From Mytilisepta virgata (Eukaryota > Mollusca > Bivalvia > Mytilida > Mytilidae): a stretch of DNA of 64,000 bases. Location: the NCBI GenBank assembly GCA_028015205.1, contig CM051514.1:32628150-32692149 (forward strand), read 5' to 3'. The position numbers were made by a program, and so were the translations under genes. Every line of letters starts with the position of its first letter. Position 1 is the first letter of the stretch. Of the stretch, positions 12,269-23,224 are shown piece by piece. Under the pieces are notes generated by a model, which made no database searches, was not told the origin of the DNA, and worked only from the letters and a program-made list of their open reading frames with translations.

Positions 12269-13674
12269 GTTAGTCCGAGAGTCTATGACGTCAGAGACCT
12301 ATTTAAGATTTGGCCGTGGCCTTTTTTCACTGACGTCAATTAACGGTCATTCAGGGTCATTGCTAACGAGGCCGTTTTACGTCAAAGGAATCTCAAACAA
12401 CATTGAAATGTGTTTGAAGCCAAAATTATTGAGTTATCAAAATTCTCCTATACAATCATTCGTTGACCAATCAAAATTTTTATATCACAAGTTGATATCA
12501 CACTCTACACGACGTGATATTAAATATCCCTTACCGTCTGATAGTTAGATAAAAGGTCAATCATAAGAAAACTTTTGTTATGATATAGTTTTTTGGTGGA
12601 CTACAGAAGTGTTGTATACAAATACAGCTAAAACAATAACGAATAATTAATGTAGCCCAATTATTAATAACCACATGATTATTTCAAATGTTTCGGATGT
12701 GCCATGTAAAGTAATGAGAGAAGTTACAGTAAATTAATGACGGTAATTATCGGAAAACTTCGGAAACACTTACTTGCTTTCATCAAAGACACATACCTAC
12801 TGTCGAAAATGTTTCAACATAGGAAAGATATATAAACCTGATTTAGAATTTAAATTATATTTTCCGTCAAAGATACATTTCATTCACAGTCATTGTTTAT
12901 TAGGGTCCTGATACCTAAATATGACGGAAAAGATATATAAAAAAATCAAAATCTAGACTAAAGGTCAATATCTGAAAACAATAGCCCAGGGAATAAACAC
13001 AACAATAGTGATACCAATTTACTAGTAATCCATATTTGATCTTAAAGTACCATAGCAGTCTTGTTTATTCTCACTTGCCTTGATTTTCTGGATCTCAAAA
13101 TTTCAAATGAAATAAAGATAGCTAGACCTAATCAAGACATGCCGTCTTGCAGTCAATCAAGTTCTACCAAGACCAGTTACGATCAGTTTAGGACAGGTAA
13201 ATTGTACAATGGTTCTGGACATATATGAACTAGTCTTGAACAGTCTTGATTGACTGAAAGGCAGTATCTCTTGTTTTGGTATTGTTTTATTTATTTCTTC
13301 TGATTATTTTGTGATGCATTTTGTGAAGTCGTTGAATATTATACAATGTTCCCCCCATGTTGAAATTTACAGTAACCCGAATTTGACCATAAGGTCTACA
13401 CCAAGAAACACGTTGCAAAAGTGAGTAGTTGTTTAAAGAAAAGAAAAGGCAAACGTCAGAATCGGTATAAAATTGTTTTTATTACATATAAGAATTTCTT
13501 ATCGTTTTTGCACTGTTGCATTATAAAGATATGTTTTCATACATGGAAATCTACAGTGATTTAAGAAAATATTAATGTTATTCAATGGACTATGGGTACA
13601 AAAAATAACTGATTTTACCAAATTGCAAATTTTATTTAGAATTTGACAAATGCCTGTTTTACCTTTTTTGACAA

Positions 13675-14034
13675 CTGCCTCGGTGGTCTTGTGGTAGCGT
13701 GCTCGCCCCGAGTGCGGAAGGTTGCGGGTTCGATCCCCGGCCGGGTCAAACCAAAGACATTAAAATTGGTATTTGCTGCTTCTCCGCCAAGCACACGGCA
13801 TCTAAGAGTAAGAGCAAAGACTGGTAGGCTCGGAGTCAGTATAATGTGTCCGAGTGAAGTGATATGTCTTCCTGCGGATAATTACTTCATGAGCTAGCAC
13901 ATTAAAAATCCGATTGAGCGTGTCGGTCTACTACAAAGCAGGGATCATATTCATTATCATATCAACATGTTCTCGTCCTGATATGCACCTTATTGCCACT
14001 GGATGTTAAACAATAATCATCAGTCCATCCATCC
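13675..14034 (+). mobile_element. Full-length tRNA-derived SINE with 11-bp TSD
   Basis: The head is tRNA-like, with an A box (TGGTCTTGTGG, 13684-13694) and a B box (GGTTCGATCCC, 13727-13737) about 32 bases apart, followed by an unrelated body. The 3' part contains GCAGGGATCATATTCATTATC and TTGCCACTGGATGTTAAACAA and ends in a short ATCC-type tail. The whole is flanked by the direct repeat TTTTTTGACAA (13664-13674 and 14035-14045), an 11-bp target-site duplication. A 5'-truncated relative lies at 33454-33558. The conserved 3' body may match a named bivalve SINE domain, which I cannot check. It is not a functional tRNA gene. Confidence 0.88.
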
Positions 14035-14519
14035 TTTTTTGACAAATGGAGATGTTATGGACATATCTTCTCAACTGAGGAATGTTTATAACAATTATCA
14101 CTTACATGTCAAAGAAACCGTATGCTCAAGGTATTTTATATCTTCGCGTTCATATTAATATCAAATTAAGGTCTTTCTTCTCTTGATTGGCACATTTTTC
14201 AGATAAAATATAAAATTATAAACTATCGATTTTAAGATAATGAAATCTGAAACTGGTTAATATTTATATACGAACGCTGTTCGACATGAATAGGAAGTTC
14301 AAACGACTACATGCATTGTATGAGTACATTGTAATTCAATATGCCCTTCAAATATTCACGTCATTAAATATGAAAATTTTAATTTTCTGTTTTTTAGTGT
14401 TTAATAAATGCTAACGAAAACCACAATATAGAATGCATATATTATTAATTGACATTGAAAACGTAATTTGTGCAAGACAATCAACCATATCCACTGTTCT
14501 ATTATTGAACTTATATGTT

Positions 14520-14714
14520 ATGCCCGTTAAGACAATGCTATGGCTTTTAACATTCATAACTATTTATTCTTTAAAACAAAGTTTTGTGCTTGGTAAGCAA
14601 TCCACATTTGTTACGACCTGTTTGGATTTATCAAATCCTGAGCTCAGAAAGCAATGCATTGAATGTGAACGTGTCTCGATGAATGGTTGTCATGTGTATA
14701 TTGATCCGTTTTAG
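14520..14714 (+). CDS. Possible small secreted Cys-containing peptide (64 aa)
   Basis: I chose the internal ATG at 14520, not the first one in the frame (14433), because from there the protein begins with a signal-peptide-like segment (MPVKTMLWLLTFITIYSLK). The mature part would hold four cysteines in a short acidic/basic stretch (CLDLSNPELRKQCIECERV, then MNGCHVYIDPF). AATAAA occurs about 95 bases downstream. It could be a single-exon gene, the last exon of a gene, or a chance frame, since AT-rich sequence easily yields hydrophobic starts. No family recognised. Confidence 0.3.
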   Translation: MPVKTMLWLLTFITIYSLKQSFVLGKQSTFVTTCLDLSNPELRKQCIECERVSMNGCHVYIDPF

Positions 14715-15334
14715 AATGCTGTCAAAAAATATTTACTGTTCCTTGATTTCATCTGGAAAATAGCATATGACCTACTTGGTTCAGTAAAGTGGTTGCTTAA
14801 AATATTCTAAATAAAAACTGTATATAAAGGCTACCAATGGGATAAGAGAAACAGCGTCCTTTATTAGAAGATGTCCTTTATATAGATGTTAATTGTACTA
14901 GCTTTGTTCATGAAATTTACAGGCGGGTGCTCTTTATAGACAGTTATTTGGTATATAGAGGTATTCTTCAAAGTAGGTTTAGCTGTAATTTCTACCTTAT
15001 TTTGTTTATTCATTTTTTTTTTTATTTACTCTCTTTGCAACATTTTGGACTATTGTTCTGGTTTTCAAAATTTTTAGCACCACTGACAAGTCATGAATTA
15101 GAGATTGTGCATACGGTGCATCCAATTTTATATCAAAATCAACAATTCTGAATAGGATAGTTGGAAATGTCAACAATGACCAGTCAACATGGTTAACGCC
15201 ATCCAACCTACAAACCTTCCAACAAAAACAACATAGTAAGAGTACAAAGCACAAAAAATCAACAGAGCGTCAGGATATTTCTACCTTCTATATATACCTA
15301 GCAGTAGTGTATTAAACAATGTCGATTGCGCGTC

Positions 15335-15924
15335 ATTATTATTGGTTTCTCGTGTTATCATTTTTTATTTATATGATATTATATTATTTTTACCAGTTTA
15401 AATTTAAGTGATGTTCTATTTCATTATAAACCCCAACAATTTACGCTATTGAAATCCAAATAGTTATGCACGTTAAATTGGCTATATATTATGATGATTT
15501 TTCTATGAAAAGTTTCTGATCAAAAGCAATGATTACTTAAGCAGGTAAAATATTGAACCACATTCGTACATCCATCTATCAGTTCAAACGCGGATAATTT
15601 ACACCGGTCATAAGCACTGCAAACAGCAATTGTTTGCAGTCTACCTCAGTAATATTGGCAGAGTTCTCTGATTGTATGCTTTATTAATAATTTTGGGTGG
15701 TATTTTGTTTGTTTTTAAGACATCAAAATACGATCATTGTGGAGTTAATTATCTGCTAATGGCTTTGTAAATATTTCACTGTACATTTGAAGTACGTTGT
15801 CATTTGTATTGACTTTGGCAGAAACTTTCATAATTTCGTATTAAAACGTATTTTCCATGCTTTTCTGTAAATTGTAGCTCTTTGCACTGTAACTCATTCA
15901 TTCTTTAATTCCTCAAAATAGAGA
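15335..15924. repeat. Paralogous block, copy A (left segment)
   Basis: Aligns by eye with 34105-34560. Shared stretches include TTTTTACCAGTTT, a GCTATTGAAATCCAAA/GCTATTAAAATCCAAA pair, AAGCTTCTGAT-like and AATATTGGCAGAG, in the same order and orientation. The alignment fades after about 15770. Non-coding. Confidence 0.7.
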
Positions 15925-16075
15925 TTACATGAATTACAATTACGTAATTACAAATTACAAATTAATTAAGACACAAATAAGAAATAATAATAATGAATTG
16001 TATTACTAATTCATATCTATATACAAGTAAAGTGAGCAAGATATGTTCGTGTACTGGTGATATTACATGCATTAG

Positions 16076-19000
16076 CTACAAAAATGTATCGCAACAACGT
16101 AAGCATCTTAAATATTCGCCTGTTGACTTTACAATATGGATGTAGCAGAGTCGTCTGAATTCATCTATATCGGAATCACAGAGTTCAGTGGAAGTTTTTC
16201 TACCGAGGAGAATTCGGACAAGCGATTCATCATCATACTCGCTTAGTTCTACGTACAGCTCTAGAGGAAAATGTTCAATTATAAGGTCCATCCAAACATT
16301 AAACAGCTCTGAAGTACTTGTACAGTTTTGAGTAGCATGGACAAGCACATCCGTGAATATTTGATCACATAATTTACATGATTGTTCGATTAGGTTTGGT
16401 ACAGAGGAAACATATTTAGCAATAATGTGAGCGGTACGCAAATCAAAGCAGTTTGTAGGGTACTTCCAGATGTCAGCAACAACAATAGAATTGTGGATTT
16501 CTTTGAATCGACTGAAGTCACTATGTGAGTCTATACGTGTTTTCCAATCATTATCATGTTTTGTATGAACCGCATTTACCACCATGTGTTTCCATTGTAA
16601 TTTACCAGGAAAGTCACCGTCTCTGATAAAGATCGTAAGGGATTCGTACAGGTTATATTTGATCAAGATATCTAAAATATCTGGGATAAAGCCTATGCGA
16701 TTTCGATTGTCTGTTAAGCATGTAAAAAGTCTGTGTAGAAAGATAGTTTTCGCCAAGCAGCTATTATCCAACTTGCAAAGTTTGCCGAAGAAATAAAGTT
16801 TGCGTTTTTCGATTTCACTTGTTATGCTGCGTATCCCAACCATACGTTCGCAAATGTCCGATCATGTGAGTGTGCTGAACTTTTGTGCATGTTTGACAAC
16901 AAAATGTTGGAATCTATTTAGAAGTGCTAGGCTGGCTCGGTATTCGTTAAATTGTTCCATACTTCACAACCGTATAGAACGGTGGGTATAACAACAGATC
17001 TATATAATTTTATAAGCACTGACGGATTTGTATTTCCATTTCTGATATTGGCAATTGCAAAATAAGTGTTTCTACCTTTCCTACAAACGTTCGTTGTCCT
17101 TGAGAGAGACTTAAATTTACCATTGAGTTCAATCCCTAAATGTACATGCTTTCTAAAATTGGAATTATTTCCTGGCTAACTGTCCAGTTTAAGTCTGATT
17201 TTACGAACGATTTAGAAAATGTATCACACACGATTTCTTGCCATTGAACTGAAACCGCCACTTATTCGCATAGTCGGTGCACACATCAAGCATTCGTTGT
17301 AATGCTTTAGGTGTTGTAGCAATGCATGTAACATCGTCAGCAAGCGAAGGGGTACAACATTTTATACTATTTACACCTGTTACCTGATTAGAATTACACA
17401 GTTCATTGATTAAATCATTAATAAACACAAGGTATAAAAAACCAGATAACACACCACCTTGCCGTACACCTTCATTTACTTCAAAATAATTCGATTTGCA
17501 TTGATTTACAATAACCGCACTTTGTGTATTACTATATAACATATTTATACAGGACCAAGCTTTACCTTTAACACCTAAGTTACAAAGTTTGACCATAAGT
17601 GCTTTACGCCATACCGTATCAAAGGCTTTTCTACTATCTAGGAATGCGGCAAATACTTTACTGTGTTGTTCAATGTTACTATAAATTGTTTCAAGAAGAC
17701 AAAAAGACGCAGTCAGACAACCTAGACCTTTCTGAAACCCGTGTTGCAGTGGATTTGGAAACGTTCCTGGCATTATCACGAATGTTTGTATACGATGTAG
17801 TAGGAGTTTTTCAAATGTTTTCAACACACTGGACAAGAGACAAACGGGTCGGTAACTGTCGGGGTGTGACTTAGGCTTGCCACCACCTTTAAACAACGGA
17901 ACCAAAAGACCCTTTCGCCAATCAATGGGCACTTCACATTTAGATATCATGGTATTTAGAAAGACTGTGAGGCATTCGATTAGTTTCGGTCCGCCAAAAA
18001 TTATTTTGAACCATGTCATTTCCACTAGCTTTTCTACGTTTTAATTGTTTGATAACAGCCGCGACATCTTCGTCAGTTATGATACCACCAGGTAAGTATT
18101 GTTCTTTAACAACGTCACACACAGTTTCAATGTCGTCATACATTTTATTCACTTCACGGAATGTTGATTCGTCAAACATAGAAGTATCGGACGGTGTATA
18201 TAAGTCTTTGAAGTAACTGGCAAACGCATTACAAACCGATTCGGGGGTACTATGAACAGTGTTATTAAAGTTTATCTCATGGCATACCTTTGACTGTTTT
18301 GGTTTCTGTCGCTTTATAAGTTTCCAAAACAACCTTATATCACATTCAGCGGCATTGTTTATATCATCGTATGTCTCTTCCATATATTGATCATGAGCAA
18401 GTTGCTGTATATTCCTAAAATTACGTTTCGCTCGTTTATAATTAAAGTAAGACGGATATTGCATACCCCTTGGTCTACCATCCTGCAACCATATTTTACG
18501 CATTTCGCGTTCTTTACGATGCGCTGTTTTAACGTCTGCATTCCAATACGGTTTCGTATATGGATTGAATGTGTTACATGGTATTGAATCTTTTGCCGCA
18601 TCAAGTATCGTAGTCACCAAATCCGAATAAAAGGAATCTATGTTTTTGTAGTTGTGTTGAAGATCGTGTATAAGTTTATTTAACGGTTCACAAAGACTGT
18701 CTTGGTATTTACGCACGTGCTGATCGGTGACTTTGTGCCACGATGGCAACTTCGAAAATTTGTTTGACTCAATATGAATATTCTCTTCTAGCACAACGGA
18801 TGCAATAACGGGCAGATGATCCGATGTCGAACTGAACGTTCCTTCTTCGAGAATTTCGTATTGTCTTAATTGTCTGACTAGCGTCTCTTCAAGTAAAATA
18901 TAGTCTAACATGGTGTTCTTTAAGGGAAATGAAAGTCTGGACCTTTACGCAAAGCTTTAAAGGACTCAGTAAATGGGTGATACAGAAAATGTCTTTTTAC

Positions 19001-19582
19001 GAAATTTTGTAGTTCTTTTGATTTTACTGTGTTTGTAAGATTCATGTTTTTACTGATGCAACTAGCGTTTAAGTCTCCTGCAACAATAATTTTACCATAA
19101 TTAGTGTAATACGAACACAGGTCATCAAGGGCATTTAGCTCTTGCCTATAATTATCAACTGAACCATCTACAGGTAAGTACACGCCAAAAATAAAAATTG
19201 ATCTAGAATTTTTGCATTTCACCTCAATACCTACAATTCTATCAGAGTTTGTATCTATAATTTCTTTAACTGAGAATTGTAAAGTAGATTTATACATTAA
19301 AGAGATACCACCTTTTCCATGTGTACAATAGTATGGTTCATGTAGCTTGTCAGTTTTTGATATACTATGATACCTTTTATCGATACTTTCCATGTACGAA
19401 AGAAAGTTTGGTTTAAGTTTATGCTCACATATAATTGCAATATCACAATTTGTATGATTAAGTAAATTTGCCAAGCACACAGTGGATGACATTATACCTC
19501 TCACATTCCATGTTAATATGTTAAGGCTCATTATAGCAAAAGCAATACTACAAATATTAAAAATAAACATTATGAACAACAT
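16076..19582 (-). pseudogene. LINE ORF2: endonuclease + reverse transcriptase, frameshifted
   Basis: The reading continues in four blocks. Block 1 (19582-18920) is an apurinic-type endonuclease (NILTWNVRG, IICEHKL, AGDLNAS), broken one base short near 18909. Block 2 (18911-17940) resumes with the last nuclease motif SDHLPV, then the linker and the start of the RT domain (LKRRKASGND). Block 3 (18025-17201) carries the RT fingers and palm (SYRPVCLLSSVLKTFEKLL, AFLDSRKAFDTVW, GVRQGGVLSGFLYLVFINDL, SLADDV). Between 17200 and 16844 a readable but interrupted stretch includes LYGCEVWNN. Block 4 (16843-16076) is the C-terminal region with Cys/His pairs (CKLCDQ, CLRCC). At least four frame breaks and some stops are visible, so no full-length product is expected. 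Confidence 0.88.
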
Positions 19583-19609
19583 GGGGACTAGTTTATTGTA
19601 TATAACCGG

Positions 19610-20710
19610 CTAATATTCTGGACTTTCGCTCCATTTCTGTTGCCAGTCGCGGTTGCTTAACCATCTTCTACATCGTACACCGGACGGCCAATGAATATTG
19701 TTTTCAATAATGTCAGCGCAATCTTCTGATACGTTCAATTTTGCGGAAATACGAGACGATCCATATTTGCCATAGAAGAGTTGTAAAAATGTAGGTTTTA
19801 CTCCTTTTAATTCGAGAAATCGTAGAATACCAGACCGCGTGGACTTATTGTCAATTCCAGATAAATAGAACCTTGCCGAACGTTTTCTGGGAGACACACC
19901 AACGAATACATCAGAGTTGGTCGGTTTTGTTTCCTCGGTATTTCCATGCACACGAACAGGAATTCTAAAATTTACTTGGTCTTTATTCGTATCAATTATA
20001 TTTATATTGTTCGATTCGGAGTTTAACAAAGTTTGTTTAACACCACTTGATTCTGATGGTAGCATGTCATCGCTATAACTTAAAACCCGATTCGTACCGT
20101 TACTTTCGCCGGAAGATATTCTTGTGTCTAACTGTTTATTGATCTGCGGCGAAACTGTGCTCACTGTTTCGTGTGTATTTGCCGACGTGTTGTTGACATT
20201 TAAATCCGCAGGGGCTCGCTCCGGGGACAACTTCGAAGCATAAGACGGCTTGTTCAACACTTTTAACTCATTTAATGTTTTTTGCATCCTAGCTTGTAGT
20301 TTGAAATGTCTATCCAGATCTGAGTTTATACGATCTATGTCCGTTAATTTGTTTAAGTCAAAATCATCCAGTGGTTTGATCTGTTGTGAGATTAATTTAA
20401 ATTTAGTGTCGTTTTGTATTGATTTTCTTTCACATTCACTTAAATGTGTATTGAATCGATCTTTTAGATCGCACAATTCTGAACGTAGCTTACTGTTTAA
20501 CAACTGTAGATTCTGAATTGTTTTTTCTTTTAATTGCTCGGATTTTTCAAGTTCAGACACTCTTTCCAAAAGAGCATGTAAACTAACACGCATCTCGATA
20601 ATTTCAGTATTAACGGACTCGCTAAAAGTTTCGGTAACAATTGATTTACTGTGACCATCGTCTTTTCTGAAAACTTCTTCAATTTGAGTTTTATCGCCGT
20701 GTAGAAACAT
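19610..20710 (-). CDS. LINE ORF1 protein (366 aa, probably lacking its N-terminus)
   Basis: A basic/acidic coiled-coil region spans about residues 35-130 (leucine and glutamate rich, with heptad-like spacing around LHALLERVSELEKSEQLKEK). A polar serine/asparagine-rich linker follows, then a compact C-terminal domain (VGVSPRKRSARFYLSGID ... FLELKGVKPTFLQLFYGKYG) ending SESPEY. This is typical of ORF1 RNA-binding chaperones of LINEs. In the minus strand upstream of the apparent start, 20990-20711 can be read further in two frames (NQTFQGDYVPQQEFIAKL, then KYARDCHILYMFLHGDKTQ), so the ancestral ORF1 began near 21000 and is now frameshifted. It ends 28 bases before ORF2 begins. Confidence 0.72.
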   Translation of the reverse strand: MFLHGDKTQIEEVFRKDDGHSKSIVTETFSESVNTEIIEMRVSLHALLERVSELEKSEQLKEKTIQNLQLLNSKLRSELCDLKDRFNTHLSECERKSIQNDTKFKLISQQIKPLDDFDLNKLTDIDRINSDLDRHFKLQARMQKTLNELKVLNKPSYASKLSPERAPADLNVNNTSANTHETVSTVSPQINKQLDTRISSGESNGTNRVLSYSDDMLPSESSGVKQTLLNSESNNINIIDTNKDQVNFRIPVRVHGNTEETKPTNSDVFVGVSPRKRSARFYLSGIDNKSTRSGILRFLELKGVKPTFLQLFYGKYGSSRISAKLNVSEDCADIIENNIHWPSGVRCRRWLSNRDWQQKWSESPEY

Positions 20711-21080
20711 ATATAATATATGACAATCTCTAGCATACTTTGTTAATGAAGAGCTTTTTGTAGTCGTTTTTCTTGTAAATATTTTCCCCGTGGGACACCC
20801 TTGTAATGATTTTGCTCGACTAGCAAGCGAACTTCGATATACATGTAAGGCAATCTTCCGAATTATTTGTTAGTTCAAGAAGTTTCGTTATGTATGCATC
20901 TTTTGGGAGATCTGCAAGATCCCGATCTAGTTTTGCAATGAATTCTTGTTGAGGAACATAATCGCCTTGAAAAGTTTGGTTTAAGGTAGAGTTGAGTTCA
21001 CCGTGGCCATTGTTTACATTTTGTTGACTTGGGGTTATTTATTTAACACAATCATCCATCTATTTTGAAGCTTTACATGA

Positions 21081-23015
21081 CAAACAGGCCTGCTACTATT
21101 ATTTATTGATACATCTCTAGGTTAAATCAAGGTCAATTTTCATTATAAATGTAAATTAAATGTAAAAAATCAAAGACATTAGATTCTAGTAGTGGTTGAA
21201 TAAATAATTTGAAACGAAGATTTGAAATGAAAGGAATAATTTACACATTTAGTCAAGGAACATTTATTTACAGCTCCGGGTCTGTTGCTCATGTTGCTAA
21301 CATTTCAGCATCGTCATGAAATCGATAATTTAAAAAACTGTGATTTTTATAACTAGCTAGATGATTTATAGATGTTCGTTTGGACAACACCGACAGTTCA
21401 GATAATTGCTGTTGTCATAGAACAAACTCTGATGAATACTTTAATACTAACAAAGATGCACAAGATGTGAATATTTCGTCCATTTCCGACTGATGCCTTG
21501 TGCGTAAGCATAAAATATTGGAAACCACACAATAATAAAACAAATGCCAAAAGGGTAAAACATACAATTATTCATGCACCATCGATATAATATTTAGTGA
21601 ACACAAAATTGCACTTTCTTGTACGAGTAAATTTTAAATTTACCAATAGCAGATGATAAAGAAATACTGTTTATAATATGTTAAAGTTAATACATGTATA
21701 CAGTCGGTGGATTAAGGGAATCCAACAACAAAGAAAAAAAAATGATTTTTATACAGGTGGTTAATTCTGCAAACTTTGTTTATGTCAAGGTCATTTTTAC
21801 GGTTATTCGATATACCTAGTTATATGTTACCTGTAAACAGGCATGACTGTACATGAAGTAATTTGTTCAGTAATTCGGGTCTATATGAGATTTTTGCATG
21901 AACTATACATGATTGAGGTAGGCAGATTGTAACACTCAGAAATGTTTCTCGTTCAATATATCAAGTGCAAATTATAATGACTTACACAACATAAAATTGT
22001 TGCATCTTACCAACGTTTTCGGTTGCTATAGAAAAATGAGTGAAAATAGATTCAACATAATATTTTAATTTCGCTTTGATATAGCAAACGTAAAGTTTGT
22101 CAGGAACCAGTAATAATCTGGTAACTAGACTTTACTTTGATAACGAGTGTTATTTAACAGTGCATCAAAAACAATATTTCACTGATAGATGATACCAAAG
22201 CACGTTTTTAATTAAACAAAATCTGTACTTTGATCGGAATGTTGAAATGCTGTTAAAAATAGGTTTCAAATTTTCATTAATATGTAAATTTACTGACTAC
22301 AGTGTACTTAACACTAGCAAATCCCTTTTGATTTTAAACCAACACTTCTTTCCTGTAACTCTTGCATGTCTTTGAATTTTTCGATCTTAGATTTGTCATA
22401 ACAAGATATATTGCATGCCAGTCCATTAAGACTGAAAAGACTGTTAAGAAAAACTACATAATGAATATGTCATAACTGGTCTTAATTTTCGGCAAGTCCA
22501 AGTTTCTTTTTGTCTTAATTTTGTTTGAAAATAATAAAGTTAATTAAGAATAAACAAGACCAGAACGGACATGTTTACAGAGATTGTCCTTGTGATGTCG
22601 GAGCGACCCGTCTGACACTTTATGAAATTTCCGATGTGTTGTTATATAATGTTGCAAATGTATTTTAAAACCATAGAATTCTCGAGCAATACCTACATGT
22701 ACTACATCTAGTAAGCGATTTCAACCCAGATAGACTTGATAGTATTGAATCGGCTATAGTGTTAACAACTTAGATACATAATTTATTGCGTGTAAGTATC
22801 TGTTTGATCCTTACTGACACATAACGACTGTCATCATTTGAAAGTAATTAGACCAGCAATCTGTATTCAGTACACTTACACATCATGTTTGGCAATATTG
22901 TGTACATTTATAACTAATATCTGGCGTTGAATGTCGTTTTTTTCCATAGATTGTAGTGCATGACCCATTTAAAAAGAAACTGCTACGTAATAGTTGATAG
23001 ACATCTGTTCATAAT
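21081..23015. repeat. Paralogous block, copy A (middle segment)
   Basis: Collinear with about 34835-37190. Matching islands include ATTTATTGATACATCTCTAGG (21100) with ATTATTGATACATCTGTAGG (34840), TTGCTATAGAAAAATGAGTGAAAA with TTGCTATAGAAAAATTAGTGAAAA, AATCTGGTAACTAGA with the same 15-mer, and CTGACACATAACGACTGTCATCA with the same 23-base core. Between islands there are many substitutions and indels. No genes. Confidence 0.78.
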
Positions 23016-23018
23016 CAG

Positions 23019-23044
23019 GACTGGGTTGCACAAACGTCATTTAA
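23019..23044 (+). repeat. Harbinger left terminal inverted repeat
   Basis: GACTGGGTTGCACAAACGTC followed by ATTTAA. It pairs with the right end except for isolated mismatches (C/G at base 17, A/T at base 21). CAG precedes it as the target-site duplication. Confidence 0.9.
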
Positions 23045-23104
23045 CTTTAAGTATTAGTTAAATATATTTTAAACCTCAATTAAAATTAAGTGACCGTTAT
23101 TTCT

Positions 23105-23115
23105 GTTGCACAAAG
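23105..23115 (+). promoter_or_regulatory. Subterminal copy of TIR motif (left)
   Basis: GTTGCACAAAG is repeated 86 bases inside the left end. The mirrored copy (CTTTGTGCAAC, 29425-29435) lies 99 bases inside the right end. This symmetric placement suggests a binding site for the Myb-like protein or transposase. The function is inferred. Confidence 0.6.
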
Positions 23116-23224
23116 GTTTATTAGAGTTAAATAACGTTTAAATGTGACTTAAACACATGTTAAAGTTACGTAAAGTTAAAAGTGGTAAGGAGGCACTTTT
23201 AAATTTTTAAACAGGGAATTTAAA

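Larger units (their letters stand above)
9906..13663. other. Repeat-rich gene-free region
   Basis: No supported exon. A diverged copy of a second dispersed family (R2: GATGCAGAAAATGTGCATAT...GCACGAAGGACATAGTCCTTAG) lies at about 9995-10190. R1-type fragments lie at 11391-11575 and 12117-12268. A stretch at about 13060-13290 resembles blocks at 22400-22500 and 36670-36790 (GTCTTGATTGACTG...). Confidence 0.6.
15933..21072 (-). mobile_element. Degraded non-LTR (LINE) retrotransposon, two ORFs
   Basis: On the minus strand a coiled-coil ORF1 (19610-20710) is followed by an endonuclease/reverse-transcriptase ORF2 (16076-19582). The 3' end (minus strand) finishes in short TTTGTAAT-like tandem repeats (15933-15970), as in CR1/L2-like clades that lack a poly-A tail. 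The direct repeat TTACATGA at 15925-15932 and 21073-21080 is a plausible 8-bp target-site duplication, though the tail is itself rich in TTAC. The element sits inside copy A of the local duplication and is absent from copy B. Several frameshifts and stops make it non-autonomous now. The clade assignment is tentative. Confidence 0.82.

Noticed and set aside
12114..12548. 144-residue frame with hydrophobic start
   Set aside because: The first third is R1 repeat sequence and the rest shows no motif or splice context.
13678..13750. tRNA gene
   Set aside because: A and B boxes are present, but the region does not close into a complete tRNA and continues into a SINE body flanked by a target-site duplication.
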